Shown: in pieces, positions 1-10,749 of the stretch
Numbering within the stretch: position 1 is the first letter of the stretch
Layout: each line of letters opens with the position of its first letter
Assembly: GCA_026008535.1 (NCBI GenBank)
Contig: BRKX01000014.1
Location: 25,504,694 to 25,568,693 of the forward strand
Source of the DNA: Perilla frutescens
Lineage: Eukaryota; Streptophyta; Magnoliopsida; Lamiales; Lamiaceae
Direction: 5' to 3'
DNA length: 64,000 nt
Made by a program: the position numbers and the translations under genes
The notes under the pieces: model-generated
Told to the model about the DNA's origin: nothing
Databases searched by the model: none
The model's input: only the letters and a program-made list of their open reading frames with translations

Positions 1-70
<70 letters not shown>
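1..70. repeat. (ATT)n microsatellite at window edge
   Basis: About 23 uninterrupted TTA/ATT units run from the first base, so the tract probably extends outside the window. Confidence 0.95.
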
Positions 71-840
71 TATTGCAGAAACTAAACAAGAAAAAAAAGG
101 CTAAAAAGATCGCCGAAATTGAACAAGAAGCAAAGAAATTACACACATGTATAGCGATAGTTTATGAATGAATATATTTTAATGATATAGTGGAAGTCTG
201 CATTACGATGCCAAAAAAATCATTTTTTTAATCAATAAGGTGGTGTTATTCATGAAGGATTGACAAACTTTCAATTTATGCTATTTTATTTCCCAGTTTT
301 TTTCTTCTTTTATCAAGAAGCTAGAGGGCGAGGTTTCACGATTTTATTTCCCAGATTTTTTTTTTTCTTTTATCAAGAAGCTAGATATGAAAGAGGAATT
401 TTCTTAGGGGTTCTTTTTTAAATTATTTGGGGGTTGTAGGGGTAAGTTAGTCTATACAAAATACATTTATATTTATATTAAATTTTGGGGGTTGTGAAGA
501 GAAAAGTGGAGGTTGTGAATAAAATTACCCTTCTAATATTGGTAAAACTTTATGAAGCTGCTGAATTTGGGGTCTATGAGTCCATCTATTTTCTTCTCTT
601 CTTTCATTCTTTGTCAAATTTTTCGAATATTCGACCGTGTAAATGTATAATAATAGGCAAAATGAGACAGGCAAAGGGAAATAAAGACAATTTTATAATA
701 AAGTGGTTATATAGATAATTTGAGGGGCAAAAGTCTAAAATATCCTTATGACATAATAGGACCCCACTCCCAATCATTGTATATGACAACTTTTGACATT
801 TATTGCAATATATACAACATAATGCATACAAATGCATGCC
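71..840. other. AT-rich intergenic stretch, no gene seen
   Basis: Only short chance open frames are present. A phrase around 'tttatcaagaagctaga' occurs twice (about 310 and 370), showing a small local duplication. I see no conserved protein or RNA signature. Confidence 0.6.
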
Positions 841-1199
841 ATACTCACATACGTGTAAGTCTCCACAAAACTAACGTGTAAATCTTCATCTAAAATATAA
901 AAGTAACGTGTAAGTCTTATCCTAAACTAATGTGTAAGTCTCATCCCCAAAATATTAAACATTGGCAGGTTGGTGGTTGGCTAAAATATTGAATGCAATT
1001 CAATGCATTTATTGTTTGTTTAACAGAGGTAGGTAATGTACAAATATATACCTAGTAGCAGTAAAAATGAATTAACACTCAACTAAAGTAAAACAGTAAT
1101 AAAATACTCTGTAAAAAATCCCTCTCTCAGGAATAAGATGATCTGCATTCGGATCGAAGCTCGATCCACCAAAATGTAACCTCATCACCAATGCATACT

Positions 1200-1505
1200 C
1201 TAATAGACCAAATCGTATGTTGGTTCCGTGCAACGTTCATTCTCAGCATTAGGTATGCGCACCTCGCGTGCCATCAACGCATGCAATGCCATATTGGCGC
1301 TACTACCATCCTTAAAATTCAAAAAGTGCCTGAAGCATCCAAATCTAAACATCTGGAGTGCTTCCTCACCACCAACGACGTATAAGATACCTTTGATCTT
1401 ACTACACAATCCTAACTTAGCATATGTATTTATATTGGGCTTAAGTCTTTGAACTGGCCGTCTAATCCAATCAACAACAACCTGACATTTAGAAAATTGA
1501 AACAA
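1200..1505 (-). pseudogene. Exon-like open frame of unknown origin
   Basis: A 101-codon open frame, more GC-rich than its flanks, sits within the word-repeat array. Its predicted protein has mixed composition with aromatic and cysteine residues (for example a VVDWIRRP segment and a FGCFRHFLNFKDG segment) and looks like coding sequence, not low-complexity noise. I do not recognise the family and see no neighbouring exons. It could be a captured host exon within a mobile element, a relic exon, or chance. Confidence 0.3.
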
Positions 1506-1638
1506 TACAATATTAGTCTAAATTTTGAATTAAAATTAAACTTTAATTAGTGTTTTTGACAATATTTATTATTACTATTGTTGTTGTTGTTGTTAATGCT
1601 CTTGTTATTATTAATTATTATTGATATTTTTGTTGCAA

Positions 1639-1640
<2 letters not shown>

Positions 1641-1700
<60 letters not shown>
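1641..1700. repeat. (ATT)n microsatellite
   Basis: About 20 near-perfect ATT units. Its translation gives a meaningless poly-tyrosine or poly-leucine frame. Confidence 0.95.
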
Positions 1701-2302
1701 GGTAATTATCTAACGTGTATTGTAATACCTAATAAACAACAAACACGTATTTCAAAACTAACCTAATGTTTTTTTATAAATACAATAAATCCACAATTTG
1801 AAATATTAAATAACAATATTAAGCATAATTGAAAAAAATAAAACATCAATTAATTGTGATTAAAACTAACATGTAATATGAAATACGTTCGCAAAACTAA
1901 CGTGTAATATTAAATCAGTTCCAAATTAACATGTAACTATTAACAAACTAACATGTAAAACTAACATGTAATATCAAATAAAAATAGCAAACTAACGTGT
2001 ATTACAAATCAGTTCACAAAACCAACGTGTAATATGAAATAAGTTCACAAAACCAATATCTATCTTAACAAACTAACGTATAATATTAAATAAACAACAA
2101 TAAACTAACGTGTAATAATAGACAAACTAACGTGTAATATCAATCAGTTCACAAAACCAACATGTAGTATAAAATTAGTTTACAAAACCAATGTCTATTT
2201 ATAACAAACTAATTTGTAATATCAAATAAACAATAACACACTAACGTGTAATTATAAACAAATTAACGTGTAATTACAAAACTTATACATAAATGTCTTA
2301 TA

Positions 2303-2612
2303 TGTTGGAATATTAAACTTGATTTGGTAGATATTTGGAAGAAATATCTAGAATTAAGTAGAAAATAGAAAAGAAAAAAGAAGAATCTAGAATTAAAATG
2401 AATTAAAAAGAAAAGTAACATTCTAGATAAAGAGAAATCTAGAAAAATATAGATATGTGCATGTATGGAGTAGTATTGAATACTCTAGAATTAGAACAAT
2501 CTAGACTAACATTGTAACTATATATATGAGTGTAGTGTATCATTATGTGAATGAATGAGAAATGAAAGTTGAGAAATAGAAAATTGTGTCTTCCTCCATA
2601 ATCCCTCCAACA
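2303..2612. mobile_element. Probable solo LTR (copia-like)
   Basis: A 310-bp unit starts TGTTGGAA and ends TCCAACA, the short inverted ends typical of many plant Ty1/copia LTRs. It is flanked by TATA on both sides, a possible 4-bp remnant of the target duplication. Inside are several TCTAGA-rich segments and a TATA-like stretch (ctatatatatga) about 90 bp from the right end. No internal retroelement sequence adjoins it. It interrupts the CTAACGTGTAA word array, so it inserted later. A TGTTGG-ended MITE is the alternative. Confidence 0.55.
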
Positions 2613-3877
2613 TATACACATTCCCGTCCACACATATTCACCAATTAAACTCTCAAATATATCCCTCCTTCAAAATAAATAATGTCTTCATTCCAATATT
2701 ATAAGTGTATTATTCACAAATTAATACAAAACTAACCCAGAAACTAATTGAACGAAAGAATTAACCTCATAAAAAATCGACTCAACTAACGTGTATGCTG
2801 AAACTACCTAACGTGTATGATGGAGAGAACCACTAACCTCAGAAGAAATTGAATCCTTTTGTCGGCGTTCAAATATCGGTTCCATCACCGGTGATTATTC
2901 CTCCAGATCTTCGACTATCTTCCACGTTTAAATGTGACTTTTTAAATACACGTTTATTGTGGGGTGTGTATTTATTTTCAAATAAATTACAGTGGGGTGA
3001 GGAAGAGAGAAAGAGGCATGAGTAGCTATTTTGTCATATTGACAGAGAAAGATAAGAGTAAATTGAAAGAGAGAGAATCAAATTTTTACCATATTCACTG
3101 AGATAGATACGGTAAGGAGAGAGAAAGAGACTTGAATACTTGATGACTAGAGTAAATATGAAATTAGCTTGTGAATCAATTAAATAATTAGGGTGAATGC
3201 GGGCGGGGGGTTGTTGGTGAGTAAATAGGGGAGTGGGGTAGAGAGAGAATTTGTCTTATGTTGAGAGAGAGATGTATCATGTGTGTATATATGTTGAGAG
3301 AGAGATGCCATGTAATTCAAAATAAGTTCACACCTGCACATTTCATTTTCAACTGTTACTTTAAATTTTTGCAGTCTTTTTAATAATTGATGTACCCATT
3401 ATAAGGATATTTATGTAAAATCAAGATGTATTGCCCAAAAATCTCTTCATTTTATAACTTTGCCCAACAAATTTATTTTTACTCAAATTTTGCCTAGATA
3501 TATTTCACCTGCCTAGATTTTACGTCATCCATTATCATTTTCAAACAAAAGATAATGAAATTTGAGGAGAAACTAGTTTAAGATTTAAAATAATCCACGC
3601 CTGTATTATATTATAGAAATTATATATTGAATATTCAAGGCAATACCAAAAGATTATTATCTTATTATCTTAAATTTGAATATACAATTTACTAATGTTT
3701 TTTTATTATCTTAAATTTGAATATACATTCAACATAGATTATCCAGCTTTTAGTGTAAGTTCAACATACTTTGTGTCGTTTTCTTTCGAGAGAGGGAGAG
3801 AGGGTTTTCCTTATTTAAGAAAAATCAAAACACATGAAATTTGCAATTAATTCTTTGATATATGTTTCAATATTCAG
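2613..3877. other. AT-rich intergenic stretch with GAGA tracts
   Basis: No gene recognised. Purine-rich GAGAGA clusters lie at about 3000-3310, including two copies of GTTGAGAGAGAGAT some 35 bp apart. At about 3650-3730 the phrase 'ttattatcttaaatttgaatatac' occurs twice with small changes. Confidence 0.6.
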
Positions 3878-4134
3878 ATGTCTTATTATCGAACTATTTG
3901 TGTGACGAACTATATCGAGCTTTTATCGAACTATTTGTCGAGCTTTTATCAAATTGTCTGTCGAATTAATTATCGAACTTTAATCAACCCATTTATCAAG
4001 TTGATCTCGAGCCGAGCTCGAATTGAACTCGACCATAGATTTTTTTATTCGAATCAAACTCGATCAGAAAACCAAAGCTCTAGTCGAACTCAAACTCCAA
4101 CTCGGTCCCAATATAAATAAACGAACTTAAATTC
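3878..4134. repeat. TCGAACT/CGAGCT-rich degenerate repeat tract
   Basis: TCGAAC, TCGAGC and TCGAAT words recur every 10-20 bp. The tract supplies the GAAC tetranucleotide at which the left boundary of the 4,980-bp tandem duplication lies. Confidence 0.7.
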
Positions 4135-4658
4135 GAACTTGAAGATCTTCGACTCGATTGGGTTCGTTAACGGTCGTACTTAAAAAGAGGTTGAGAATAA
4201 ATCTTAAAAAGGTGAGCTCCTTGATAAAATATTATCATTAATTTTTTCCTTAGGAAAATGTCCAGTTCATAATTAATAATTGCGAAATCTGGAAAGATGC
4301 GTTACTTGATTATGAGTGATTTTAGAATTTCACAAAATACAATTATTTTAAAAAATATAATTAACAGTGAATTGATAAAATTATTCCTAATATTCCGGTT
4401 TTATATAATATATATAGATGCTTCAATACAATGATATAAATTTGAAGCTTAAAAAAATCATTATTTATTCAATTCCAAACTTATGCCATCATGATAATTA
4501 AATTTAAATTCTTAATGGAGTGGATAGTGGAACATAGATTAAAATGAAATTCATACAATAAATAAGAAAATAAGTGTATTTCTAATGTAATATCCAAATT
4601 GTTGCAACCAAATAGGCTGTAAATATTGAGATGTAGAATAGAATTGAGCATTTATATG

Positions 4659-4975
4659 ATGGGCTGAAGTTTGAAGTATGTCGGAGTATATAACAATTCG
4701 AGCCCAATAAATAAATTGGGCTTTTTAAAACTAAAAACCCGGAATCAACCATCCGAATCGAATGCCCGACACATTATCGCCCGAGTCGGGTCGATTGCCA
4801 ACGGCCAGGATGTGATCACTAATTCAATCTCCACATCCTAGCCGTCGGTACTAGGGTTTTCGTAGTGGCAATCTTTAAAACCCTCATTTATTTTCCGCCC
4901 AGCATATTTCACTCTTTTAGTAATCCCTGCATATATCACTGTCACTGAGTGCCTCCGGCGCCGTTGCTAGGGTTT
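4659..4975 (+). promoter_or_regulatory. eS7 promoter and leader elements, copy 1
   Basis: The sequence has features common in plant ribosomal-protein promoters: TGGGCT site-II-like words (4659-4664 region and 4717-4722) with an AGCCCA inverse at 4701-4706, and telo-box TAGGGTTT at 4852-4859 and again at 4968-4975. The AGCCCAAT/ATTGGGCT pair forms a short palindrome. A second inverted repeat, CGGC-AGGATGTG with CACATCCT-GCCG, lies at about 4780-4845. The transcription start is not determined; it is probably between 4880 and 4950. Confidence 0.6.
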
Positions 4976-5000
4976 TCCGTTGTCCGCCTCGATCCTAAAG

Positions 5001-5761
5001 GTGCCCTTTCTCGCCGCCCGCATGATTCCTGTTTTCCGTTGTTTTTTTTTTCTTTTCTATTCATGAAAGACAATCAATTCAAGTTAAATTAATATAGTGA
5101 TTTTTTCAGATGATTGAGAACTGCGATCGTTTTCAATTGTTATATTAGCTTTTCTTTTTCGCTTGTTTTTAGGAACGAACTTGTTGCTTTTTTGTATTGC
5201 TTTTTTTTTGGCCTTCTGGAATGCAATGCTTGTTTTTGTGCCTATTTGTATCGCATTCTTGTGCTAAATATTTAATTTTTCTTTTTATCTTTTTTTTTTT
5301 CGGCATGTCGTGAGTGGTGATTAAAAGTAATGAATTAGCCTATGTTTTTTATGGTATCATAATGGTCTGTAATGAATTTTGTAAAAAGAGGTTATTTGTG
5401 TTGAGATTTTATGAGTTTTAAGAAGTTTGGCATGTAGAAGTGTTTTTTCCTTGAAATGGATTGGTGGGTTGGGCATCAACATTTTGTATGATTAGTACTC
5501 GTGGCCCAATAGTTTGATGTGATAGCTTTCTGCTGTGGAGAGAATGTGACTATTGATGGAGGAATTTATTTGTTGTGCCCATTGCTTATTTTTCATTAGA
5601 ATGACAGTATTCTAGGGCTCTTTGTTTTATGTTTTTGAAGGCAGTCTTGTATGTGACTATGGTGCTGCGATTTTTCTCTTGATGTTTAAAATATGTCAAG
5701 GTTGTCATCAATTTTTTTTTCATTGAGTTATTTGTGTGATTTTCTACATTTCCTTGCGTAG
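5001..5761 (+). other. Probable 5'-UTR intron of eS7, copy 1
   Basis: A donor AAAG|GTGCCC and acceptor GCGTAG|GTGCAAAG fall just upstream of the start codon, and the T-rich interior looks like plant intron sequence. Leader introns of this kind are common in plant ribosomal-protein genes. The matching intron in copy 2 is at 9981-10741. Exact ends need cDNA. Confidence 0.65.
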
Positions 5762-5769
5762 GTGCAAAG

Positions 5770-6749
5770 ATGTATACCGCTTTGCAAAAGATTCACAAGG
5801 ACAAGGATGCTGAGCCCACTGAGTTTGAGGAAAATGTTGCTCAGGTAATGTATGATTGATGCTATTGGCAATTTCTTTTTGTTCCTATAACTGAAGCTTG
5901 TGTTGTAGTTCTCGTCATGAATTATTATTTTTGGTTTGTCTGCAGGCTTTGTTTGATTTGGAAACCACAAATGGAGACATTAAGAGCGACTTGAAGGACC
6001 TTTACATCAACTCTGCCTTGTAGGTCTTGATTTGGTTGGATGTAGGTTATCTTCCTTGGGTAGATCATACTGCTTATCAGTTTGTTAATTTTCTTTAGGC
6101 AAATTGATGTTTCTGGAAACAAGAAGGCTATTGTGATCCATGTACCTTACCGGTTGAGGAAAGCTTTCCGCAAGATCCATTCTAGGCTGGTGAGAGAACT
6201 TGAGAAGAAGTTCAGCGGAAAGGTAATACTCGTTTGGTTTTGTAAATGTTGCTTTATGATATGTATTCAGCTTTCTTGTTTTTTTATAAATTATCACCAT
6301 TATCTTGCAATGTTGGGTTCTTAATTGATACCAAATTTTTGTTTTCTTATTTGTTCGCATTGGAAATATAGGAAGTTGTTGTCCTTGCTACTAGAAGGAT
6401 TGTGCGTCCACCAAAGAAGGGTTCTGCTGTTCAAAGACCCAGATCACGCACGCTCACTTCTGTTCATGAAGCTATGCTTGAGGACATAGTGTATCCAGCT
6501 GAAATTGTTGGAAAGCGTATCAGATACAGACTTGATGGATCAAAGATTATGAAGGTGATTGCTTCATTATTGGATGTGCAAGCACACTACTGTATTGATA
6601 TTGCAATCTTTCTAACTCTGAGTTTGCAGGTCTTCTTGGATCCCAAGGCAAAGAATGACACAGAGAACAAGCTCGAGACATTCTCAGGAGTCTACAGGAA
6701 GCTTTCAGGCAAAGATGTTGTCTTTGAATTCCCCATGACAGAGGCCTGA
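5770..6749 (+). CDS. RPS7: Ribosomal protein eS7 (RPS7), copy 1
   Basis: Encodes a cytosolic 40S subunit protein that takes part in small-subunit assembly and translation. Coding exons joined by GT-AG introns are 5770-5844, 5946-6019, 6099-6222, 6372-6554 and 6630-6749, giving 191 residues, the usual plant eS7 length. Recognisable conserved segments are the N-terminal MYTALQKIHKD, the VPYRLRKAFRKIHSRLVREL stretch, RPPKKGSAVQRPRSRTLTSV, and the C-terminal GVYRKLSGKDVVFEFP. Exon 2 ends in a split codon: the donor is TT|GTAGGT, and retaining the intron would place a TAG at once. The start is the only ATG upstream in frame and follows the leader intron. Promoter, introns and 3' end are all present, so the gene looks functional. 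Copy 2 is identical. The assignment to eS7 rather than bacterial-type uS7 is clear from the sequence. Confidence 0.96.
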
Positions 6750-7699
6750 AAACCTTCCTATCTGTTTCTGATGTCATCTGTTATTCCATTGCCAAAAATA
6801 TACATTTAGTATGGGGTATTTCAAGTTTTGACAAAGAGAATTGGGATCTTGCTTATACTCCTTTTTTTGCCAAAATTGTTTAAACTATTGTCTTAATTAA
6901 AGTTTCTCATTTTGGAAGTTCAGTTATTTTCATTAAGGCATTGTTGTATCTGAGTTATTATTACCAATGAATTATGATTACTGGCTTTCGGTATTGTGGT
7001 CAGATTTTGATATCACTTGTGATATCTGTGACACAATTCTGCTACAAAATTACCCCATAAATTTGATATAAAACGCTCGTTTCATTAGCTTCATCTACCA
7101 AATTGATCTAGTACCTTGACTACGATATGGGATTTGATTCTCAGTAAAGGGCTGGTTTTTTATTTTATAATTGTACTTTTTTTCCTTCTGGGTCGGAATA
7201 TTTTCTCAACATTTTAAATTTGGGCTTTCGCGACTTTTAGCTGTTACGTTTACTTGCTACTACCTAAGTATAAATTGCTGTTAAGAGTTAAATTGTCACA
7301 TCTTTCATCTGAGAAACTTTGAACTTTTGAAACTGAACTATAATTTTATTTTATTTTTCGGAATAAATTTTAAAGTTATATCTAAAATTATATAAATAAA
7401 TCTAAAAATTATTAAAAAAACACCTAAGTTTTGAAATCTAAGAATTTAATATAATAAATGATAATAAGTGTAGTAGTTAGTATTATATCAAATAATAAAA
7501 TTCTTAAGATTTATATTAAGAGAGAAGGCGGGGGCGTGTGTGAGCGAACCTGGATATGCATTTGGTTTATGATGATTTGTGGTACATTACATTACATATA
7601 CAACAGTGGAGTCGACAGTGGATGAAAAATATTAGACAAGAGAAGAAGACGGGCAAATACAAATTTACTATTCACACAGACTTGTGCTGCAGCTGTTGA
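6750..7699. other. Convergent 3' regions of eS7 and PMI, unit 1
   Basis: Contains the eS7 3' UTR and, from about 7560 upward, the probable 3' UTR of the minus-strand PMI fragment. The rest is AT-rich spacer with no gene. The same content is at 11730-12679 in unit 2. Confidence 0.7.
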
Positions 7700-9118
7700 T
7701 TACTTGAAAAACCTGCTGTTAATTCCCGCTCTGTACAAACTCAACCCTGCAGTAGTTTTGACAGTGATCTCGTAGTTTGCAGGTGCAAACAGCACGTCAC
7801 CTTCAGCAATTATCTCTTCAGAAGATGCCATTGCCACCTGCATTGCTCCTCTTCCTTTCACCACCACAAAAACAGAAGGCCCAGGAATACCAGGAAACAC
7901 AGTCGAAGTCCCTTGAGGAAGAATACACTGATCTACCTCAAATTCATCAAAAGGCGGCATATATTTTACTGTATAAGGATTTGATGGAACTCCACGTAGA
8001 ATTTCCGGGAAACCCTGAACCAAATATTCAGATTCATCAACAAAAGGAAGCTGTAAAACTAAACTGCATTTGGTAAAGGCAATAATAGACCAATTCAAAA
8101 CTAAAGCAACAAAATATGACATCAAAACTCATCTGCCCTCACCTGTTTGTATGTGAGCATGGAACACAGAGTTGGAACGTCAAGTTTCTTTGGGGTAAGA
8201 CCAGCTCGTACAACATTGTCCGACGTTGCCATGCACTCAACACATTCACCATGTATATATGCATGAGGTTCGTTTGCACCCAAGTATAGGGCTTCACCAG
8301 AATTAAGTTTCACATAATTTAACAAGAAGGCTGCAATCACACCAACGTCCCCCGGATATTGCTTTTCAAGCCGCAAAACTAGATTCTCCTTCTCTGTCAA
8401 CCCCCTCACCTATCAGACACCCAAATCCGTTGGTAAATGTAATTTTAAGCAGAGAAGTGTATCACTAGAATAGGCAATCATAAATATATCCATTTACAAA
8501 TGCAAAAACCATCACGGAGATCATTTAATTGACAACACCTTACCGCTAAATCATAATTAATATTTTTCTCTATGTTCATTAATACAGCAATAGTGATGTC
8601 ACCTCAAGACTGTTGGGACTTAACAAATCAGCACTTCCTCACAAAAGAAAATTTGTCCAAAGTAACTAACTAAAAATGGCAAAAGCTTCTTGAGACAACA
8701 ATCTTACACAACTCGGAACAAGAACTGTGACAGCGGGTGCTTCTCCTGTAATTAACCTCTAAGGTCAATGGCATTCCCATGGGGGTAGGTGATGATATAT
8801 ATTCTAATCACTCCAAATTCTTAAATAGTTTGTAAATAAGAAGAAATCTCCCCATTTTAAGGATTCCAAAGAAACACTAGCAACAGGATGGCCATGTGAA
8901 CTAAAGATCAAACAGAGAGAGCCAGATGAAATTGGTCAACTGGTAAAAGGAACAATATATACCACGTTCAAGCAGATACAAACACAAGTCAGAAACAATA
9001 GGGATATAATTCCAAATACCTCACGCTTTATGTTCAGTCGACTTATCAACTTGACGACAACATCAGATATGACGGCCTTGCCAGCAGACATGAGTTTAGT
9101 AAATAGAGATTGCAGAAC
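7700..9118 (-). pseudogene. 5'-truncated mannose-6-phosphate isomerase copy
   Basis: This is the duplicated 3' part of the PMI gene. It retains the last 33 codons of exon 3 (9020-9118), exon 4 (8143-8409) and exon 5 (7700-8014), corresponding to residues 214-439 of the full protein. Exons 1 and 2, which carry three of the four zinc ligands (Gln130, His132, Glu157), and the PMI promoter are missing, so it cannot make an active isomerase. Its exons and splice sites are otherwise unchanged. Reading upstream through the junction, the frame stays open into foreign sequence for about 30 codons but has no ATG; the first in-frame ATG is inside the retained exon 3 (KLMSAG). Any transcript would have to start in the eS7 5' flank of unit 2, read on the opposite strand. 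Confidence 0.93.
8410..9019 (-). other. Intron between PMI exons 3 and 4, unit 1
   Basis: AT-rich intron with GT at the exon 3 side and AG at the exon 4 side. The identical intron in the full gene is 13390-13999. No other feature seen. Confidence 0.85.
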
Positions 9119-9638
9119 TTGAAGATCTTCGACTCGATTGGGTTCGTTAACGGTCGTACTTAAAAAGAGGTTGAGAATAAATCTTAAAAAGGTGAGCTCC
9201 TTGATAAAATATTATCATTAATTTTTTCCTTAGGAAAATGTCCAGTTCATAATTAATAATTGCGAAATCTGGAAAGATGCGTTACTTGATTATGAGTGAT
9301 TTTAGAATTTCACAAAATACAATTATTTTAAAAAATATAATTAACAGTGAATTGATAAAATTATTCCTAATATTCCGGTTTTATATAATATATATAGATG
9401 CTTCAATACAATGATATAAATTTGAAGCTTAAAAAAATCATTATTTATTCAATTCCAAACTTATGCCATCATGATAATTAAATTTAAATTCTTAATGGAG
9501 TGGATAGTGGAACATAGATTAAAATGAAATTCATACAATAAATAAGAAAATAAGTGTATTTCTAATGTAATATCCAAATTGTTGCAACCAAATAGGCTGT
9601 AAATATTGAGATGTAGAATAGAATTGAGCATTTATATG

Positions 9639-9955
9639 ATGGGCTGAAGTTTGAAGTATGTCGGAGTATATAACAATTCGAGCCCAATAAATAAATTGGG
9701 CTTTTTAAAACTAAAAACCCGGAATCAACCATCCGAATCGAATGCCCGACACATTATCGCCCGAGTCGGGTCGATTGCCAACGGCCAGGATGTGATCACT
9801 AATTCAATCTCCACATCCTAGCCGTCGGTACTAGGGTTTTCGTAGTGGCAATCTTTAAAACCCTCATTTATTTTCCGCCCAGCATATTTCACTCTTTTAG
9901 TAATCCCTGCATATATCACTGTCACTGAGTGCCTCCGGCGCCGTTGCTAGGGTTT
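9639..9955 (+). promoter_or_regulatory. eS7 promoter and leader elements, copy 2
   Basis: Identical to the copy 1 promoter, with telo-boxes at 9832-9839 and 9948-9955 and the AGCCCA/TGGGCT pair at 9681-9702. The duplication boundary (9115) leaves about 500 bp upstream of these elements, so copy 2 probably keeps its core promoter, but sequence further upstream is now PMI exon and intron DNA. Confidence 0.6.
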
Positions 9956-10749
9956 TCCGTTGTCCGCCTCGATCCTAAAGGTGCCCTTTCTCGCCGCCCG
10001 CATGATTCCTGTTTTCCGTTGTTTTTTTTTTCTTTTCTATTCATGAAAGACAATCAATTCAAGTTAAATTAATATAGTGATTTTTTCAGATGATTGAGAA
10101 CTGCGATCGTTTTCAATTGTTATATTAGCTTTTCTTTTTCGCTTGTTTTTAGGAACGAACTTGTTGCTTTTTTGTATTGCTTTTTTTTTGGCCTTCTGGA
10201 ATGCAATGCTTGTTTTTGTGCCTATTTGTATCGCATTCTTGTGCTAAATATTTAATTTTTCTTTTTATCTTTTTTTTTTTCGGCATGTCGTGAGTGGTGA
10301 TTAAAAGTAATGAATTAGCCTATGTTTTTTATGGTATCATAATGGTCTGTAATGAATTTTGTAAAAAGAGGTTATTTGTGTTGAGATTTTATGAGTTTTA
10401 AGAAGTTTGGCATGTAGAAGTGTTTTTTCCTTGAAATGGATTGGTGGGTTGGGCATCAACATTTTGTATGATTAGTACTCGTGGCCCAATAGTTTGATGT
10501 GATAGCTTTCTGCTGTGGAGAGAATGTGACTATTGATGGAGGAATTTATTTGTTGTGCCCATTGCTTATTTTTCATTAGAATGACAGTATTCTAGGGCTC
10601 TTTGTTTTATGTTTTTGAAGGCAGTCTTGTATGTGACTATGGTGCTGCGATTTTTCTCTTGATGTTTAAAATATGTCAAGGTTGTCATCAATTTTTTTTT
10701 CATTGAGTTATTTGTGTGATTTTCTACATTTCCTTGCGTAGGTGCAAAG

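Larger units (their letters stand above)
841..2290. repeat. Degenerate array of CTAACGTGTAA-like words
   Basis: By eye about 20 copies of a word close to AACTAACGTGTAATAT (variants AACATGTAA, AACGTGTAT, AACCAACGTGTAA) are scattered at irregular 15-60 bp spacing, all in the same orientation, densest between 1860 and 2290. Two further copies lie near 2787 and 2810, beyond an inserted solo LTR. The spacing is not a clean tandem period. The array brackets an exon-like open frame at 1200-1505 and an ATT microsatellite. It may be the body of a non-autonomous mobile element, but no terminal inverted repeats or target duplication were recognised. Confidence 0.6.
4135..9114. repeat. Tandem duplication, unit 1 (4,980 bp)
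   Basis: Every base from here recurs 4,980 bp to the right, with no difference noticed on line-by-line reading. The sequence reads GAAC at 4135, 9115 and 14095, so the junction has 4 bp of microhomology. The unit contains a whole eS7 gene with promoter and 3' end, plus the 3' part of a PMI gene cut inside exon 3. Confidence 0.97.

Noticed and set aside
1578..1766. Open frame with poly-leucine and poly-tyrosine
   Set aside because: Translation of an ATT microsatellite.
841..2290. CRISPR-like repeat-spacer array
   Set aside because: The words are degenerate and irregularly spaced, and the DNA is a plant nuclear genome.
7777..8076. Plus-strand 99-codon frame over the PMI exon 5 (and its copy at 12757-13056)
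   Set aside because: Antisense shadow of a conserved PMI exon; the composition follows from the other strand.
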